Position numbers and translations under genes: made by a program
Part shown: positions 8,904-18,503 of the stretch, one piece after another
Layout of the letters: every line of letters begins with the position of its first letter
Numbering within the stretch: position 1 is the first letter of the stretch
The notes under the pieces: generated by a model
Told to the model about the DNA's origin: nothing
Database searches by the model: none
The model's input: only the letters and a program-made list of their open reading frames with translations
Origin: Pokkaliibacter plantistimulans
GTDB taxonomy: Bacteria; Pseudomonadota; Gammaproteobacteria; Pseudomonadales; Balneatricaceae
Reading direction: 5' to 3'
DNA length: 64,000 nt
Assembly (NCBI RefSeq): GCF_046844695.1
Contig: NZ_CP177354.1
Location: 1 to 64,000, forward strand

Positions 8904-9686
8904 CTACTTGAAGGTGTACACCAGCGTTACGGCCGTCTGGGCGTCTGTTTTATCAACCCCTTCATCCACCTGGGTATTATGGCTGACGGCAAAGGAGGTC
9001 TTCAGTGCCAGCGTGCTGTTGATATTGACGCGCAGTGCTGTTTCCGACTTGAAGCGGCTGTTCTGGGCGGCATCCAGCGCCAGATCACTGCTCAGGGTCT
9101 GACTGAACCGCGTGGTAGGGCTGACCTTGTACTTGTAGGATGCCGACAGACGCAGAATGCCATACCGTGCGCTATCGCCCTGCTCTTCCTGATTGAACGC
9201 CACGCCCGGACCGATGTTGACGTCGAGCGTCTGCTGCTGGCTGGCCAGCAGCCGGTTGGCATAACCCAGCGCCACCGAACCCTGATACTGATAGCCACTG
9301 AAGCGGTCCTGCTCGTAAGAGCCATAGATAAATACCGCCTTGTTCTTCTCATCCAGCTTGTAGTTACCCTGTGCCGAAGCGAACCAGCGCTGCGCCGAGG
9401 TGCTGTACTCCGTGTCGCTGTCGTCGGTTTTATCGCGGGTATAGAGCCCGTCAAAGGTGTACTCATTACGCCACTGTGGCAGCTCCTGATTGACATCCAG
9501 CTTGGCCTTGACCGACGACGTACTGGTGTTACCCGTGGTTTGCATCAGCCCCAGTTCAGCATCCGCATTCCATGGCGGCTCGCTGGCATTATCATCCGCC
9601 CATACCGGCACACTGATACAGCCCAGCAGACAACCTGCACATCTCCATAGCCTCCGGTGCCCGTGCCGCTTCCGCCCTCTGTTCAT
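8904..9686 (-). CDS. DUF481 outer-membrane protein (YdiY-like)
   Basis: A 260-residue protein with an N-terminal signal peptide ending near PVWA-DD, then alternating strands (for example AELGLMQTTGNTST, FIYGSYEQDRFSGYQYQ) and a final residue F in TLVYTFK, as in beta-barrel outer-membrane proteins. This is the DUF481, or salt-stress-induced outer membrane, family. I chose ATG 9686 because GGGAG lies nine bases upstream; ATG 9695 would abut it. Function is unknown. It is divergent from rsmE. Confidence 0.8.
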   Translation of the reverse strand: MNRGRKRHGHRRLWRCAGCLLGCISVPVWADDNASEPPWNADAELGLMQTTGNTSTSSVKAKLDVNQELPQWRNEYTFDGLYTRDKTDDSDTEYSTSAQRWFASAQGNYKLDEKNKAVFIYGSYEQDRFSGYQYQGSVALGYANRLLASQQQTLDVNIGPGVAFNQEEQGDSARYGILRLSASYKYKVSPTTRFSQTLSSDLALDAAQNSRFKSETALRVNINSTLALKTSFAVSHNTQVDEGVDKTDAQTAVTLVYTFK

Positions 9687-9871
9687 GTCTGTCATCTCCC
9701 TCTGTTCAGCACCGCAGCCACCCGCTGCTGTGCCGCCACTGGCCGGACTATGTTGGGATAGTTGGCGAGATAACGGGTTATCAGTCTGTTTCCTTGTGCA
9801 TCCGCACGCGGGTGGAGCCGTGGGGTAACTGTGATAGCATGTCGGCTCCGTTCATCAGTCAGTTTGTTGTC

Positions 9872-10600
9872 ATGCGCATACCGCGAATCTACCAGGCCGA
9901 TGCTGTCCAGCAGGGTCAGGTACTTACCCTGTCCGACAGTGCTTTCCAACACAGCGTCAAAGTGCTGCGGCTGCAGCCCGGCCATGAGCTGGAGCTGTTC
10001 AATGGCCAGCTCCGGGGCTATTTCCGCGCCCGCCTGCTGGAGGTGGGGAAACGTCAGGCCAGTGTCGAACTGTATGACTTCTTCCCCCATGACAACGAAT
10101 CACCACTGCGGGTGCATATCGGTCAGGCCATGTCGCGCGGTGAGCGCATGGACTATGCCGTGCAGAAAGCCACCGAAATGGGCATGGCCAGCATGACGCC
10201 GCTGTTTACCGAGCGTTGTGAAGTCAAACTGCAGGGGGAACGTCAGGACAAACGCCTGCAGCACTGGCAGCAGGTGGCCATCAGTGCCTGCGAGCAATGC
10301 ATTCGCCCGGTATTACCCGATATTCACGAACCGATGCTGCTGAAAGACTGGCTGCACAGTGTCGAGGCCGACCTCAAGCTGGTATTGCACCACCGTACGG
10401 TTTCCCCCCTGCGCGAGCTGCCCAGACCGGGCTCCGTCGCCCTGCTGATCGGCCCGGAAGGGGGCCTGAGCGAAGAAGAAATCGCTCAGGCGGAAGCCGC
10501 TGGCTTCTTGCCAGTCACCCTCGGTCCCCGGGTACTGCGTACCGAAACCGCACCGGTGACGGCACTGTCGGTGTGTCAGCTGCTGTGGGGCGATCTCTGA
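9872..10600 (+). CDS. rsmE: 16S rRNA m3U1498 methyltransferase
   Basis: A 242-residue SPOUT-fold enzyme that methylates U1498 of 16S rRNA. The N-terminus MRIPRIYQ, the block QAMSRGERMDYAVQKATEMG, and the knot residues LLIGPEGGLSEEEI and LGPRVLRTETA are RsmE hallmarks. The start at 9872 gives the E. coli length (243); upstream in-frame starts back to 9794 add a non-conserved stretch. It lies upstream of gshB on the same strand, as in many gammaproteobacteria, with a 174-bp gap. Confidence 0.95.
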   Translation: MRIPRIYQADAVQQGQVLTLSDSAFQHSVKVLRLQPGHELELFNGQLRGYFRARLLEVGKRQASVELYDFFPHDNESPLRVHIGQAMSRGERMDYAVQKATEMGMASMTPLFTERCEVKLQGERQDKRLQHWQQVAISACEQCIRPVLPDIHEPMLLKDWLHSVEADLKLVLHHRTVSPLRELPRPGSVALLIGPEGGLSEEEIAQAEAAGFLPVTLGPRVLRTETAPVTALSVCQLLWGDL

Positions 10601-10774
10601 TTCATCGTGCGGTGACGGTGATGCACTTGCGGAATACCCGCCAAGTCCCTATTTAGGCAAATGAATTTTCCGGTCGGCCCGGCTCTCGACCAGAGACCGG
10701 CCTGCCGTTCAGACATCATTCCATTGGTTTCGCGCACCAGCGGTTGCGGCCGGAACGAACAAAGGGAGAGCGCT

Positions 10775-11728
10775 ATGTCCGTAGTCAATGTTGGCGTCGT
10801 CATGGATCCGATCCAGGCGATCAACTACAAGAAAGACAGTTCCCTGGCCATGCTGGTCGCGGCGCAGGAGCGCGGCTGGCAGCTGCATTACATGGAGCAG
10901 AAGGATCTCTACTCCCGTGACGGTCAGTCGATGGCGGTGATGCGCCCCCTCAAGGTTGCCTACGATCCTGAGCACTGGTACGAGCTCGGTGACGTGGTTC
11001 ATCGTCCCCTGTCGGACATGCAGGTTATCCTGATGCGCAAGGACCCTCCCTTCGACAACGAGTTCATCTACAGCACCTATCTGCTGGAACAGGCTGAGGC
11101 GCAGGGTACGCTGGTGGTCAACAAGCCGCAGAGCCTGCGTGACTGTAACGAGAAGGTCTTTGCTACCCAGTTTCCGCAGCTGACGCCGCCGGTACTGGTC
11201 AGCCGTCGCGCCGATCTGCTGCGCGCCTTCCTCGGTGAGCATCAGGATGTGATCTACAAGCCGCTGGATGGCATGGGCGGCAGCGCCATCTTCCGGGTGC
11301 GTGCCGGCGACCCCAACCTCAACGTGATTCTGGAAACCCTGACCGCCTTCGGCAAACAGCAGATCATGGCACAGAAGTTCATCCCCGAAATCAGTGCTGG
11401 GGATAAACGTATTCTGATGATCGACGGCGTACCTGTGGATTATTGTCTGGCCCGCATTCCTTCGCAGGGCGAAACCCGTGGCAATCTGGCAGCCGGTGGT
11501 CGTGGCGAAGGCCGTCCGCTGAGCGAACGTGACCGCTACATAGCCGAACAGGTCGGCCCGGTACTGCGGGAAAAAGGCCTGCTGTTTGTAGGTCTGGACG
11601 TCATCGGCGACTACCTGACAGAAATCAACGTCACCAGCCCGACCTGTATCCGCGAGCTGGACAACCAGTTTGGCCTCAACATCGGCGCGCAGCTGATGGA
11701 TGCCATCGCCGCTAAACTCGGAGTGTAG
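10775..11728 (+). CDS. gshB: glutathione synthetase
   Basis: A 317-residue ATP-grasp ligase that joins gamma-glutamylcysteine and glycine. Markers are the start VNVGVVMDPIQAINYKKDS, the ATP-binding VIYKPLDGMGGSAIF, and the metal/glycine-site block INVTSPTCIRELDNQ. The ATG at 10775 follows AAAGGGAGAG. The tonB gene begins 7 bp after its stop, so the two are probably co-transcribed. Confidence 0.97.
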   Translation: MSVVNVGVVMDPIQAINYKKDSSLAMLVAAQERGWQLHYMEQKDLYSRDGQSMAVMRPLKVAYDPEHWYELGDVVHRPLSDMQVILMRKDPPFDNEFIYSTYLLEQAEAQGTLVVNKPQSLRDCNEKVFATQFPQLTPPVLVSRRADLLRAFLGEHQDVIYKPLDGMGGSAIFRVRAGDPNLNVILETLTAFGKQQIMAQKFIPEISAGDKRILMIDGVPVDYCLARIPSQGETRGNLAAGGRGEGRPLSERDRYIAEQVGPVLREKGLLFVGLDVIGDYLTEINVTSPTCIRELDNQFGLNIGAQLMDAIAAKLGV

Positions 11729-11734
11729 TACTGA

Positions 11735-12706
11735 ATGCAGTTGGTCATGGCCGAGCACAGTTCGGCCCGTTTTTCCCGTGCCCTTGCTGTTGCTCTGGTG
11801 GTCCATGCACTGGTGTTGCTGGGCATTGGCTTTGAGTGGCAGATGCCCACCAAGCGGGTGCAGAACAGCCTGGAAGTCACGCTGGCGACCCGCAGCGAGC
11901 CGGAAAAACCTGAGCAGGCCGACTTTGTTGCTCAACACAATCAGCAGGGCAGTGGTGAGCAGGAGGAGAAGACGCGCCTGAGCACCACCGAGCGCGCCGA
12001 CTTCAGCGACAGCAAGATCAATGAACTGGCTGCTCAGCAGCCGATGCCACAACCGGTGCCGGTAGAGCCCGTCAGCCAGCCCACTCCCGTGCCTGAACCC
12101 GCGCCGCAACCGGTCCCGGTTGTCGCCAAACCGGAACCCAAGCCGGTGCCACACGACAAGCAGAAAACGGTCGCCACCACGAAAAAGACCGACACCAGCA
12201 GCGGCACCCACAACGAAACCAAGAAACAGAAGCCCAAACCGGCCAGCACACCGAGCAACAGCGCTGACGGCCCGTCACTGACGGCACGCAGTCTGGAGAT
12301 TGCCAGCCTCGAAGCATCCCTCGACATGATGCGGCAGGAATATGCCAAGCGTCCGCGCAAACGCACCCTGGACTCCAACTCCACGCAGCGCAGTGAAGAC
12401 GCCTTCTATCTCAATGCCTGGAAAGACAAGATTCAGCAGGTAGGCAACATGCATTACCCGGCGGCTTCACGCCAGCAGGGGATCTACGGCAAGTTGCGGT
12501 TACTGGTGGTGCTGCGCCCGGATGGCAGCGTCAAGGAGATGCAGATACTGCAATCGTCAGGGCAGAAGATGCTGGATGATGCCGCCAAACAGATCGTCAA
12601 ACTGGCCTCGCCGTTCGCCCCTTTTCCACCGCAGATGCGCGCCAACGTGGATGAGCTGGAAATTATCCGCACCTGGGTGTTTGAACGTAGCCGCACGCTC
12701 TACTGA
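11735..12706 (+). CDS. tonB: TonB-family energy transducer
   Basis: A 323-residue inner-membrane protein that passes proton-motive force to outer-membrane receptors. It has one N-terminal membrane segment (ALAVALVVHALVLLGIGF, about residues 16-33), a periplasmic linker rich in Pro, Val, Lys and Gln (about 100-160, with PVPEPAPQPVPVV), and a C-terminal TonB domain with YPAASRQQGIYGKLRLLVVL and SPFAPFPPQMR. Start at 11735 or, less likely, 11747. The gshB-tonB order is known from Pseudomonas. No exbB/exbD lies nearby, so the name TonB versus a TonB paralogue is uncertain. Confidence 0.85.
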   Translation: MQLVMAEHSSARFSRALAVALVVHALVLLGIGFEWQMPTKRVQNSLEVTLATRSEPEKPEQADFVAQHNQQGSGEQEEKTRLSTTERADFSDSKINELAAQQPMPQPVPVEPVSQPTPVPEPAPQPVPVVAKPEPKPVPHDKQKTVATTKKTDTSSGTHNETKKQKPKPASTPSNSADGPSLTARSLEIASLEASLDMMRQEYAKRPRKRTLDSNSTQRSEDAFYLNAWKDKIQQVGNMHYPAASRQQGIYGKLRLLVVLRPDGSVKEMQILQSSGQKMLDDAAKQIVKLASPFAPFPPQMRANVDELEIIRTWVFERSRTLY

Positions 12707-12809
12707 GCGAATGTTCGATTGATCTGAACAGGGAACCCGGGGCGGCAGGCCGTCCCGGAATAGCGCATCACCGCCATGGCAAAACAGGGGCAGCTAGCGA
12801 TAGCAGGCC

Positions 12810-13094
12810 TCAGTGCATGCGGATCACTTCCAATCCGACCAGATATTCCTGCGGCCCTTTACTGTCACAACGTACTACCCGGGCTTCCGCTTCCAGGCTG
12901 TTGCTCTGTGATGCCAGTTTGACCATGATCTCTTCACCGGGCTGCAGCGGTGAACTGACAATCACCCCCATCCCTGTGGCACTCAGATCCTGACAGACCC
13001 CTCGCAAGGGCGCAGAGCGGTTGGCCATCCACAGCACCACTTCCGCATTGATCATCATGCGATAGAAATTACGCCGGTCGTCGTGTCCTATCAC
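12810..13094 (-). CDS. PilZ-domain protein
   Basis: A 94-residue single-domain PilZ protein, a probable cyclic di-GMP receptor. The N-terminal arginine motif RRNFYR (about residues 7-12) and DLSATGMG (about 38-45) match the RxxxR and (D/N)xSxxG binding motifs. It starts with GTG. It is convergent with tonB and stands alone. What it controls cannot be told. Confidence 0.85.
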   Translation of the reverse strand: MIGHDDRRNFYRMMINAEVVLWMANRSAPLRGVCQDLSATGMGVIVSSPLQPGEEIMVKLASQSNSLEAEARVVRCDSKGPQEYLVGLEVIRMH

Positions 13095-13312
13095 TGTCTC
13101 TGTCCTCCATATTGATTGGGAACCACCTGCCGGCAGGCACCGACATGGCAGCAGCTATTCCTTTATCACCCGGACATCCAGACATCACGTCCGAGCCTGC
13201 ACAGTATATAGCCAGCTTCTTTCACCGCTCCAGCAGTGGAAACACTTCAAGCCGACAACCGCTGCACCGATGTTGCCGTGCTCCCTGCGGCCCCGCGCTG
13301 ACAGCCGCAGAT

Positions 13313-13343
13313 AAAAACGCCCCGCGAGCAGGCCAGCGGGGCG
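13313..13343 (-). terminator. terminator after cpdB
   Basis: CGCCCCGC at 13318-13325 pairs with GCGGGGCG at 13336-13343; on the minus strand a run of five T follows. It sits 22 bp past the cpdB stop. Confidence 0.85.
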
Positions 13344-13364
13344 TGGTTTTGGGTTGATTACCGG

Positions 13365-15341
13365 TCAGTGCGGACGCAGATCCAGACGATAGAGGGCAAA
13401 ACCGACGTCATCCTGCCCGACGCGGGTCATGGGATAAGCCTGATGGCTGTCGATAAAGGCGGCAGCCTTGTCACTGGGGGCCGTCTCAAACTCCACATCC
13501 AGCGGCTGGGCGCTGGCAATGGGGGCAAGACGCCAGTTGTTGTCGGCACTCGGCACCACCTGACCCTGCGCCTTGGTCTGCGCCGAGATATAGGCCGCCA
13601 CCACGCTACGGTTCTCATCCGGTGCCGCAAAGGCAATATGGTCACTGCCCGTGCCAGCAAACTTGCCGCCGTAGGCTCGATAGTTATTGGAGGCCACCAG
13701 GAAGACCTGCGCCGGATCAACCGCCTTGCCCTGCCAGGTCAGATGGGTGATGCGTTCTGCCTTTTCGTTGAGCAGCTGGCACTCACCGTCATAACGGGCA
13801 GGCTGGGTGACATCAATCTGATAGTCGACGCCGTCAATCACGTCGAAGTTATAGGTACGGAAGCCATCCCAGTTGATCAGGCTCTGCTTCGCCGTGGACT
13901 GGGGATCAATCTGATTGAACTGCGCCGCCGAGCACTCCAGCCACTCTTTCAGCTCCTTGCCGGTGACCTTCAGCGCCACCAGCGTGTTGGGGTAAAGATA
14001 GAGGTCTGCCGCGTTACGGAACGACAGCTGGCCCTTCTCCACTTCGGTAAAACCGGTGGGATCATTCTTGCGCCCCCCTACCTTGAACGGCGCTGCCGCA
14101 GCCAGCACCGGTAAGCTGGCCAGATCAGGATCACCCTGAATGAAACGCTCGACGTAATCCTTCTGCGCGTTGTTGACGATCTGGATGGTCGGATCGTCCT
14201 GCACCAGCGCCAGATAGCTGTACATCACATCGGAAGCCTGACCGATGGGCTTGCCGACAAAGGTACGGGTGGCTTCATGATCCTGCTCCAGCAGCGCACG
14301 CAGGCGCTCATCCGGTGTGGTCAGAGCCTTTTTCGCCGTCTTGTCATAGATCGCCCGCGCCTCGGCACGGGTCGCCGTCACCTTCCAGCTGCCCGCGTCG
14401 TTGCTGAGGGTCATATCGACCACCCCGAGGTGATCACCCCACTGCCCCGGCATCACTGCCGGAATGTCGTTGATGGTGCCCTTGTCGATATCGATACCGG
14501 GAATGGAGGCAAAGTCCTTGCTGGGGAAGACCGCATGGGCATGACCAAACAGGATGGCATCCACGCCTTTGACATCGGCAAGGTAATACACCGAATTTTC
14601 CGCCATCAGCTTATCGGGGTCTGACGACAAACCTGAGTGAGGAATGGCCACCACCAGATCAGCTCCTTCCGCACGCATCTTCGGCACCCACTCCTCGGCG
14701 GTCTGTTTGATGTCCCGCACGGTGACCTTGCCATCGAGATTGGCTTTGTCCCACTGCATGATCTGCGGCGGTACAAAACCGATATAACCGATCTTCAGCA
14801 CCTGCTCCTTGCCATCGCTGTCACGCACCCTGGTCTCCTTGATCAGATAGGGTGTGAACATCGGCTTACCGGTCTGGCTGTCGATGACGTTGGCGTTGAC
14901 ATAGGGGAAGTTCGCATCATTGATGGCTTCGCGCAGGAAGCCCAGACCGTAGTTGAACTCGTGGTTACCGATATTGCCCACCTCGTAGTCGAGGGTATTC
15001 ATGGCCTTGTACACCGGATGCACTTCGCCCGGCTTGAGCCCCTTGGCGGCCTCGTAATCCCCCAGCGGGCTGCCCTGAATCAGATCGCCGTTATCCACCA
15101 GCACGCTGTTGGTGACTTCCTTGCGGGCCTGCTCGATCAGAGTGGCGGTGCGTACCAGACCATACCGCTCGGTCGGCTGATCCTTGTAGTAGTCGAAGTC
15201 CATCATGTTGGCATGCAGGTCGGAGGTTTCCAGCAGGCGCAGCTGCACAGTGGCCGCTCCGGCACTGCTTGCCGCCGTGGCCACTGACAGCATTACAGCA
15301 ATCGACAGAGGACGAAGAGAGGGGATAACGCGGTGCTTCAT
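13365..15341 (-). CDS. cpdB: 2',3'-cyclic-nucleotide phosphodiesterase / 3'-nucleotidase
   Basis: A 658-residue periplasmic metallophosphoesterase that lets cells use extracellular nucleotides. A signal peptide ends near SSAGAAT; then come the metal-site blocks LLETSDLHANMMDFDYY, DNGDLIQGSPLGDY, GNIGNHEFNYG and FGHAHAVFP, followed by the 5'-nucleotidase C-terminal domain. E. coli CpdB has 647 residues. ATG 15341 has AAGGAG six bases upstream, so the TTG at 15347 is not used. It is transcribed alone with its own terminator. Confidence 0.95.
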   Translation of the reverse strand: MKHRVIPSLRPLSIAVMLSVATAASSAGAATVQLRLLETSDLHANMMDFDYYKDQPTERYGLVRTATLIEQARKEVTNSVLVDNGDLIQGSPLGDYEAAKGLKPGEVHPVYKAMNTLDYEVGNIGNHEFNYGLGFLREAINDANFPYVNANVIDSQTGKPMFTPYLIKETRVRDSDGKEQVLKIGYIGFVPPQIMQWDKANLDGKVTVRDIKQTAEEWVPKMRAEGADLVVAIPHSGLSSDPDKLMAENSVYYLADVKGVDAILFGHAHAVFPSKDFASIPGIDIDKGTINDIPAVMPGQWGDHLGVVDMTLSNDAGSWKVTATRAEARAIYDKTAKKALTTPDERLRALLEQDHEATRTFVGKPIGQASDVMYSYLALVQDDPTIQIVNNAQKDYVERFIQGDPDLASLPVLAAAAPFKVGGRKNDPTGFTEVEKGQLSFRNAADLYLYPNTLVALKVTGKELKEWLECSAAQFNQIDPQSTAKQSLINWDGFRTYNFDVIDGVDYQIDVTQPARYDGECQLLNEKAERITHLTWQGKAVDPAQVFLVASNNYRAYGGKFAGTGSDHIAFAAPDENRSVVAAYISAQTKAQGQVVPSADNNWRLAPIASAQPLDVEFETAPSDKAAAFIDSHQAYPMTRVGQDDVGFALYRLDLRPH

Positions 15342-15517
15342 CGACAACTCCTTGTACTTGGCAGAATGATGACACGCCGCACAGCTCGGATCGGAACGGC
15401 GTTCGGTAACAGAAAAACCAGACTACCCCGCCCCTGTGACAAATCAATTATTTTCTGACCACAAGGTCAAAATGTATCAGCCCGCCGTCTGACTGTTCTG
15501 CAGCGGCAGTCAGGTAA

Positions 15518-15745
15518 CATCCCCCCAGCCATGTCATTACGCTGGATAAACAGGCGTCAGACACCACACTGTCAGCCAGCAAGATGCCTGCCGAAGCACT
15601 GGCTATTCACGGAGCGACCAGCCATGAGTTCCGTCTTGAAGCGGTGCTGGCCGCCCAGCCTGATCTGGTTCTGGCCGGAGACAACCAGACCGTCACCTTC
15701 GGCATGAGGGAAGGCGTTAGCCCAGCGCCTGATTGGCCAGAGCAA
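15518..15745 (+). pseudogene. fragment of a TroA/BtuF-type binding protein
   Basis: A short plus-strand frame (from after a TAA at 15515 to TAA at 15743-15745) reads like the middle of a metal/iron-siderophore ABC binding protein: a segment HEFRLEAVLAAQPDLVLAG (about 15635-15688) matches the recurring EAVLALKPDLVLA pattern. There is no start with a ribosome site, no signal peptide and no C-terminal half; the 3' end overlaps the acetyltransferase gene on the other strand. It is best read as a decayed remnant. It could be a chance match, since only about 20 residues are telling. Confidence 0.45.
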
Positions 15746-16574
15746 ACTGGCTAAAGCCATCCCGGCTACGGGGTGCATCGCCCTTGACCATCTGCGCAAC
15801 CCGGTCCACTTCCAGCAGCCCCCAGTCCACCAGGGTCTCGCACAGGCCCAGCTGTTCCGGGGTATCCATGCGCACAAAGCTGCCGTCTTCACCCTGCAAC
15901 AGGGCATGAATCATGGTGCGCGCCTGCGCCGCATTTTCTGCTACGACCGGGCCGATGGCCTTGCCGCGACCGAAAGGACGCAGCAGGGCAAATCCCACCA
16001 GCTGACCATCGCGCTCAATCCCGATGCCACGTTCGGTGATCGCCAGAAAGGCCTGCAACACTCCGCTGCGCTCCATGCCGCTGCCGTGATTAAGCAGTGT
16101 CTGTAATGCCGGGGCGTCCGCGTCATCAAGCACTCGCAATGACTCAGCCACCGGCAGTGCCGCGGGTGCAGACAGCGTCGCACTGCTGACCACTCCCTGA
16201 TGCTGGCGAATATAGCCGTAATTGGCGAACCCCAGCTTGGCATACAGCGGCGCACCGGCAATGGTCGCTACCAGACACAGCGCACGGTCGCCTGCCTCCG
16301 CCATGGCCAGCCCCATCAGTTGCCGCCCCAGCCCCTTGCCCTGATAGTCATCACTGACAATCACCAGACCGATCGCGGCATAATCTCCCTGCGGGCAGGC
16401 CAGCGCGGTGCCGATCACCTGCCCCTCGGCCTCCACCACGACCCCCTTGCTCAACGCAAAGTTAGTCGCCCAGTCCTGCAGACGATGAGGCCACTTCAGC
16501 TTCTGCGACAGGCCGTGAGCCGCGGGCAAATCCTCCGGAGTCATGGCCCGGAAGTGATAGATGGCTTGATCCAT
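15717..16574 (-). CDS. GNAT N-acetyltransferase, two-domain
   Basis: A 285-residue acetyl-CoA-dependent transferase. The first half is a standard GNAT domain with the CoA-binding block VSDDYQGKGLGRQLMGLAM (about residues 72-90) and LYAKLGFANYGYIR. The second half (about 140-280, including IGIERDGQLVGFALLRPFG) is a second GNAT-like fold seen in the Acetyltransf_18 type of proteins. Start ATG 16574 has GGAG at six bases; ATG 16589 is less likely. The acceptor is unknown. Confidence 0.85.
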   Translation of the reverse strand: MDQAIYHFRAMTPEDLPAAHGLSQKLKWPHRLQDWATNFALSKGVVVEAEGQVIGTALACPQGDYAAIGLVIVSDDYQGKGLGRQLMGLAMAEAGDRALCLVATIAGAPLYAKLGFANYGYIRQHQGVVSSATLSAPAALPVAESLRVLDDADAPALQTLLNHGSGMERSGVLQAFLAITERGIGIERDGQLVGFALLRPFGRGKAIGPVVAENAAQARTMIHALLQGEDGSFVRMDTPEQLGLCETLVDWGLLEVDRVAQMVKGDAPRSRDGFSQFALANQALG

Positions 16575-16662
16575 AACGCACTCCAACATTGGCGCCAGCG
16601 CAATCTGGCGAACAGACAGTAAACCTGCAGGGGCTCAGCCCTTTGCACCTGAAAGCCATAGC

Positions 16663-16818
16663 AGGCTGTTGAAAAACGTTATCGAGGCAGCCGAGACAAG
16701 GAAATACCCCGAGGGCACAAGAAACAGGCGAAAAAGCGGAGTTTAGTGAACTAAATGAGCATTTTGAGCCTGTTTTTGACGCGGTATTCGGCAACGCAGA
16801 TAGGTTTTCAACGACCTG
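16663..16818. mobile_element. MITE-like element with 4-bp target duplication
   Basis: A 156-bp non-coding element bounded by imperfect 16-bp terminal inverted repeats (16663-16678, CAGGCTGTTGAAAAAC; 16803-16818, whose complement is CAGGTCGTTGAAAACC) and flanked by ATAG on both sides (16659-16662 and 16819-16822). Inside are further inverted pairs (ACAGGC with GCCTGT; TTTAG-TGAA-CTAAA at the centre). It has no coding capacity. This makes a non-autonomous transposable element likely; the parent transposase is not in the window. Confidence 0.7.
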
Positions 16819-17016
16819 ATAGACGGCTGAGCGAATGCAGCCTTTATTCCACTGCCACACCGCGCCTGCAAGAGCCCGACGGTAATTCGGCAGATTCCAC
16901 TGCAGAATCCACTGCCAGTCAGCAGACTGACTAAATCGCCCCCATAGCTCGGCAGCACATGCTGCGGTGATTTCTTTAGCATGAAAGGCATTCTGATTTG
17001 CGATGAGACTCCCTTC

Positions 17017-18498
17017 ATGGACCGTTTTGATCCCCACAGCGTGATGGTGCGCAGCAGCCACTTTATCGGCGGTCAGTACGTGACTGACAGCCAGGCCGAG
17101 GTGCTGGGCGTGCGCCGTCCGTCCGACCTTCAGCTCTATGCCGAGCTGCCCGTGGCCAGTGCCGAACGGGTCGATCAGGCAGTGCAGAATGCCTGGCAGG
17201 CCTATCGTCACAGTGACTGGGCCAGGCGCCCACCCCGTGACCGCGCCAGGGTGTTATTCCGCTGGGCCGATCTGATCGAGGCCGACAGCGCTTATCTGGC
17301 ACCTCTGGAAGCCGTCGGCTCCAGCCGCCCGATACGTGATGTGCTGGCCTGGGATATTCCCTATGTGGCTGACTGCATCCGTTTCTTCGCTGAACTGGCC
17401 GACAAACATGGCGGTCAGGTGGCAGCAACGCAGCAGGATCGACTGGGCATGATGGTCAGCGAACCGTACGGGGTCATCGGTGCCATTGCACCGTGGAACT
17501 TCCCCCTCAGCATGGGCGCCTGGAAGGTTGGCCCGGCACTGGCAGCCGGGAATGCGGTGGTGCTCAAGCCCTCGGAGCTGACCCCTTTCTCCAGCCTGCG
17601 GCTGGCCGAGCTGGCGGTGCAGGCGGGGTTGCCTGCCGGTATGTTCAACGTGATTCAGGGCGATGGCCGTACCACCGGCGACGCCCTCTGCCGTCACCCG
17701 CGTATCGGCAAGGTGACCTTCACCGGCTCCACCGCCACCGGGGCCAGCATCATGTCGGCCTGTGCGCTGTCAGGCCCGAAACCGGCCACGCTGGAGCTGG
17801 GCGGCAAGAGCCCGCAGATCGTTTTTGCTGATGCGCCGGACCTGAAGAAAACCGCTCAGCAGGTGGCCGCGGCCATCACCGGCAATGCCGGACAGGTCTG
17901 CGTCTCCGGTTCACGCCTGCTGATCCAGCGCAGCGCCGCCGAGGCCTTTGTTGCCGAGGTCAGGCAGCATTTTCAGGCCCTGCGCCCCGGCCCGACCTGG
18001 GAATCCGGTACCACGCTGCCACCGATTATTTCGGCCCAGCAGGCGCAGCGTATTGATGCCATTGTCCGCCGCAGTATTGATCAGGGCGCTGAATGCCTGA
18101 CCGGCGGTGCGCTGTTCGATGGTTTGCCCGGCGCCTACTATCAGCCAACCCTGCTGAGCGAGCTGGACAGCAGTAATCCTGCCGTGCAGGAAGAGATTTT
18201 CGGCCCGGTGCTGACCGTGCAGACCTTTGACGATGAAGAACAGGCGTGGCAGCTGGCCAGCCACGACACTTACGGGCTGGCCGCCGGTATCCATACCGCA
18301 GACATCAACCGGGCGCTGCGCGGTATGCGCCGGGTGGAGGCCGGTACGGTATGGATCAACCGCTATGGCCGCAGCTTCGACCACATCGTGCCGACCGGGG
18401 GCTACAAGCGCTCCGGTATCGGCAAGGACGTCGGCAAGGAAGCCTTCGAGGCCAATCTGCGGGTGAAAAGCGTACTGATCGATATTGCCGGTCAATGA
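17017..18498 (+). CDS. NAD(P)-dependent aldehyde dehydrogenase
   Basis: An ALDH-superfamily enzyme of 493 residues from ATG 17017 (ATG 16981 or 17044 are also possible; none has a good ribosome site). It shows the cofactor/active-site blocks GAIAPWNFPLSMGAWKVGPA, VTFTGSTATG, LELGGKSPQIV (general base Glu) and GNAGQVCVSGSRL (nucleophilic Cys), then EEIFGPVLTVQTF. It is convergent with the DUF2063-MNIO cluster and stands alone. The substrate cannot be assigned; the group includes betaine, aminoaldehyde and PuuC-like enzymes. Confidence 0.9.
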   Translation: MDRFDPHSVMVRSSHFIGGQYVTDSQAEVLGVRRPSDLQLYAELPVASAERVDQAVQNAWQAYRHSDWARRPPRDRARVLFRWADLIEADSAYLAPLEAVGSSRPIRDVLAWDIPYVADCIRFFAELADKHGGQVAATQQDRLGMMVSEPYGVIGAIAPWNFPLSMGAWKVGPALAAGNAVVLKPSELTPFSSLRLAELAVQAGLPAGMFNVIQGDGRTTGDALCRHPRIGKVTFTGSTATGASIMSACALSGPKPATLELGGKSPQIVFADAPDLKKTAQQVAAAITGNAGQVCVSGSRLLIQRSAAEAFVAEVRQHFQALRPGPTWESGTTLPPIISAQQAQRIDAIVRRSIDQGAECLTGGALFDGLPGAYYQPTLLSELDSSNPAVQEEIFGPVLTVQTFDDEEQAWQLASHDTYGLAAGIHTADINRALRGMRRVEAGTVWINRYGRSFDHIVPTGGYKRSGIGKDVGKEAFEANLRVKSVLIDIAGQ

Positions 18499-18503
18499 CG
18501 ATG

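Noticed and set aside
10709..12211. 500-codon minus-strand frame opposite gshB and tonB
   Set aside because: Antisense to two clear genes; no recognisable domain.
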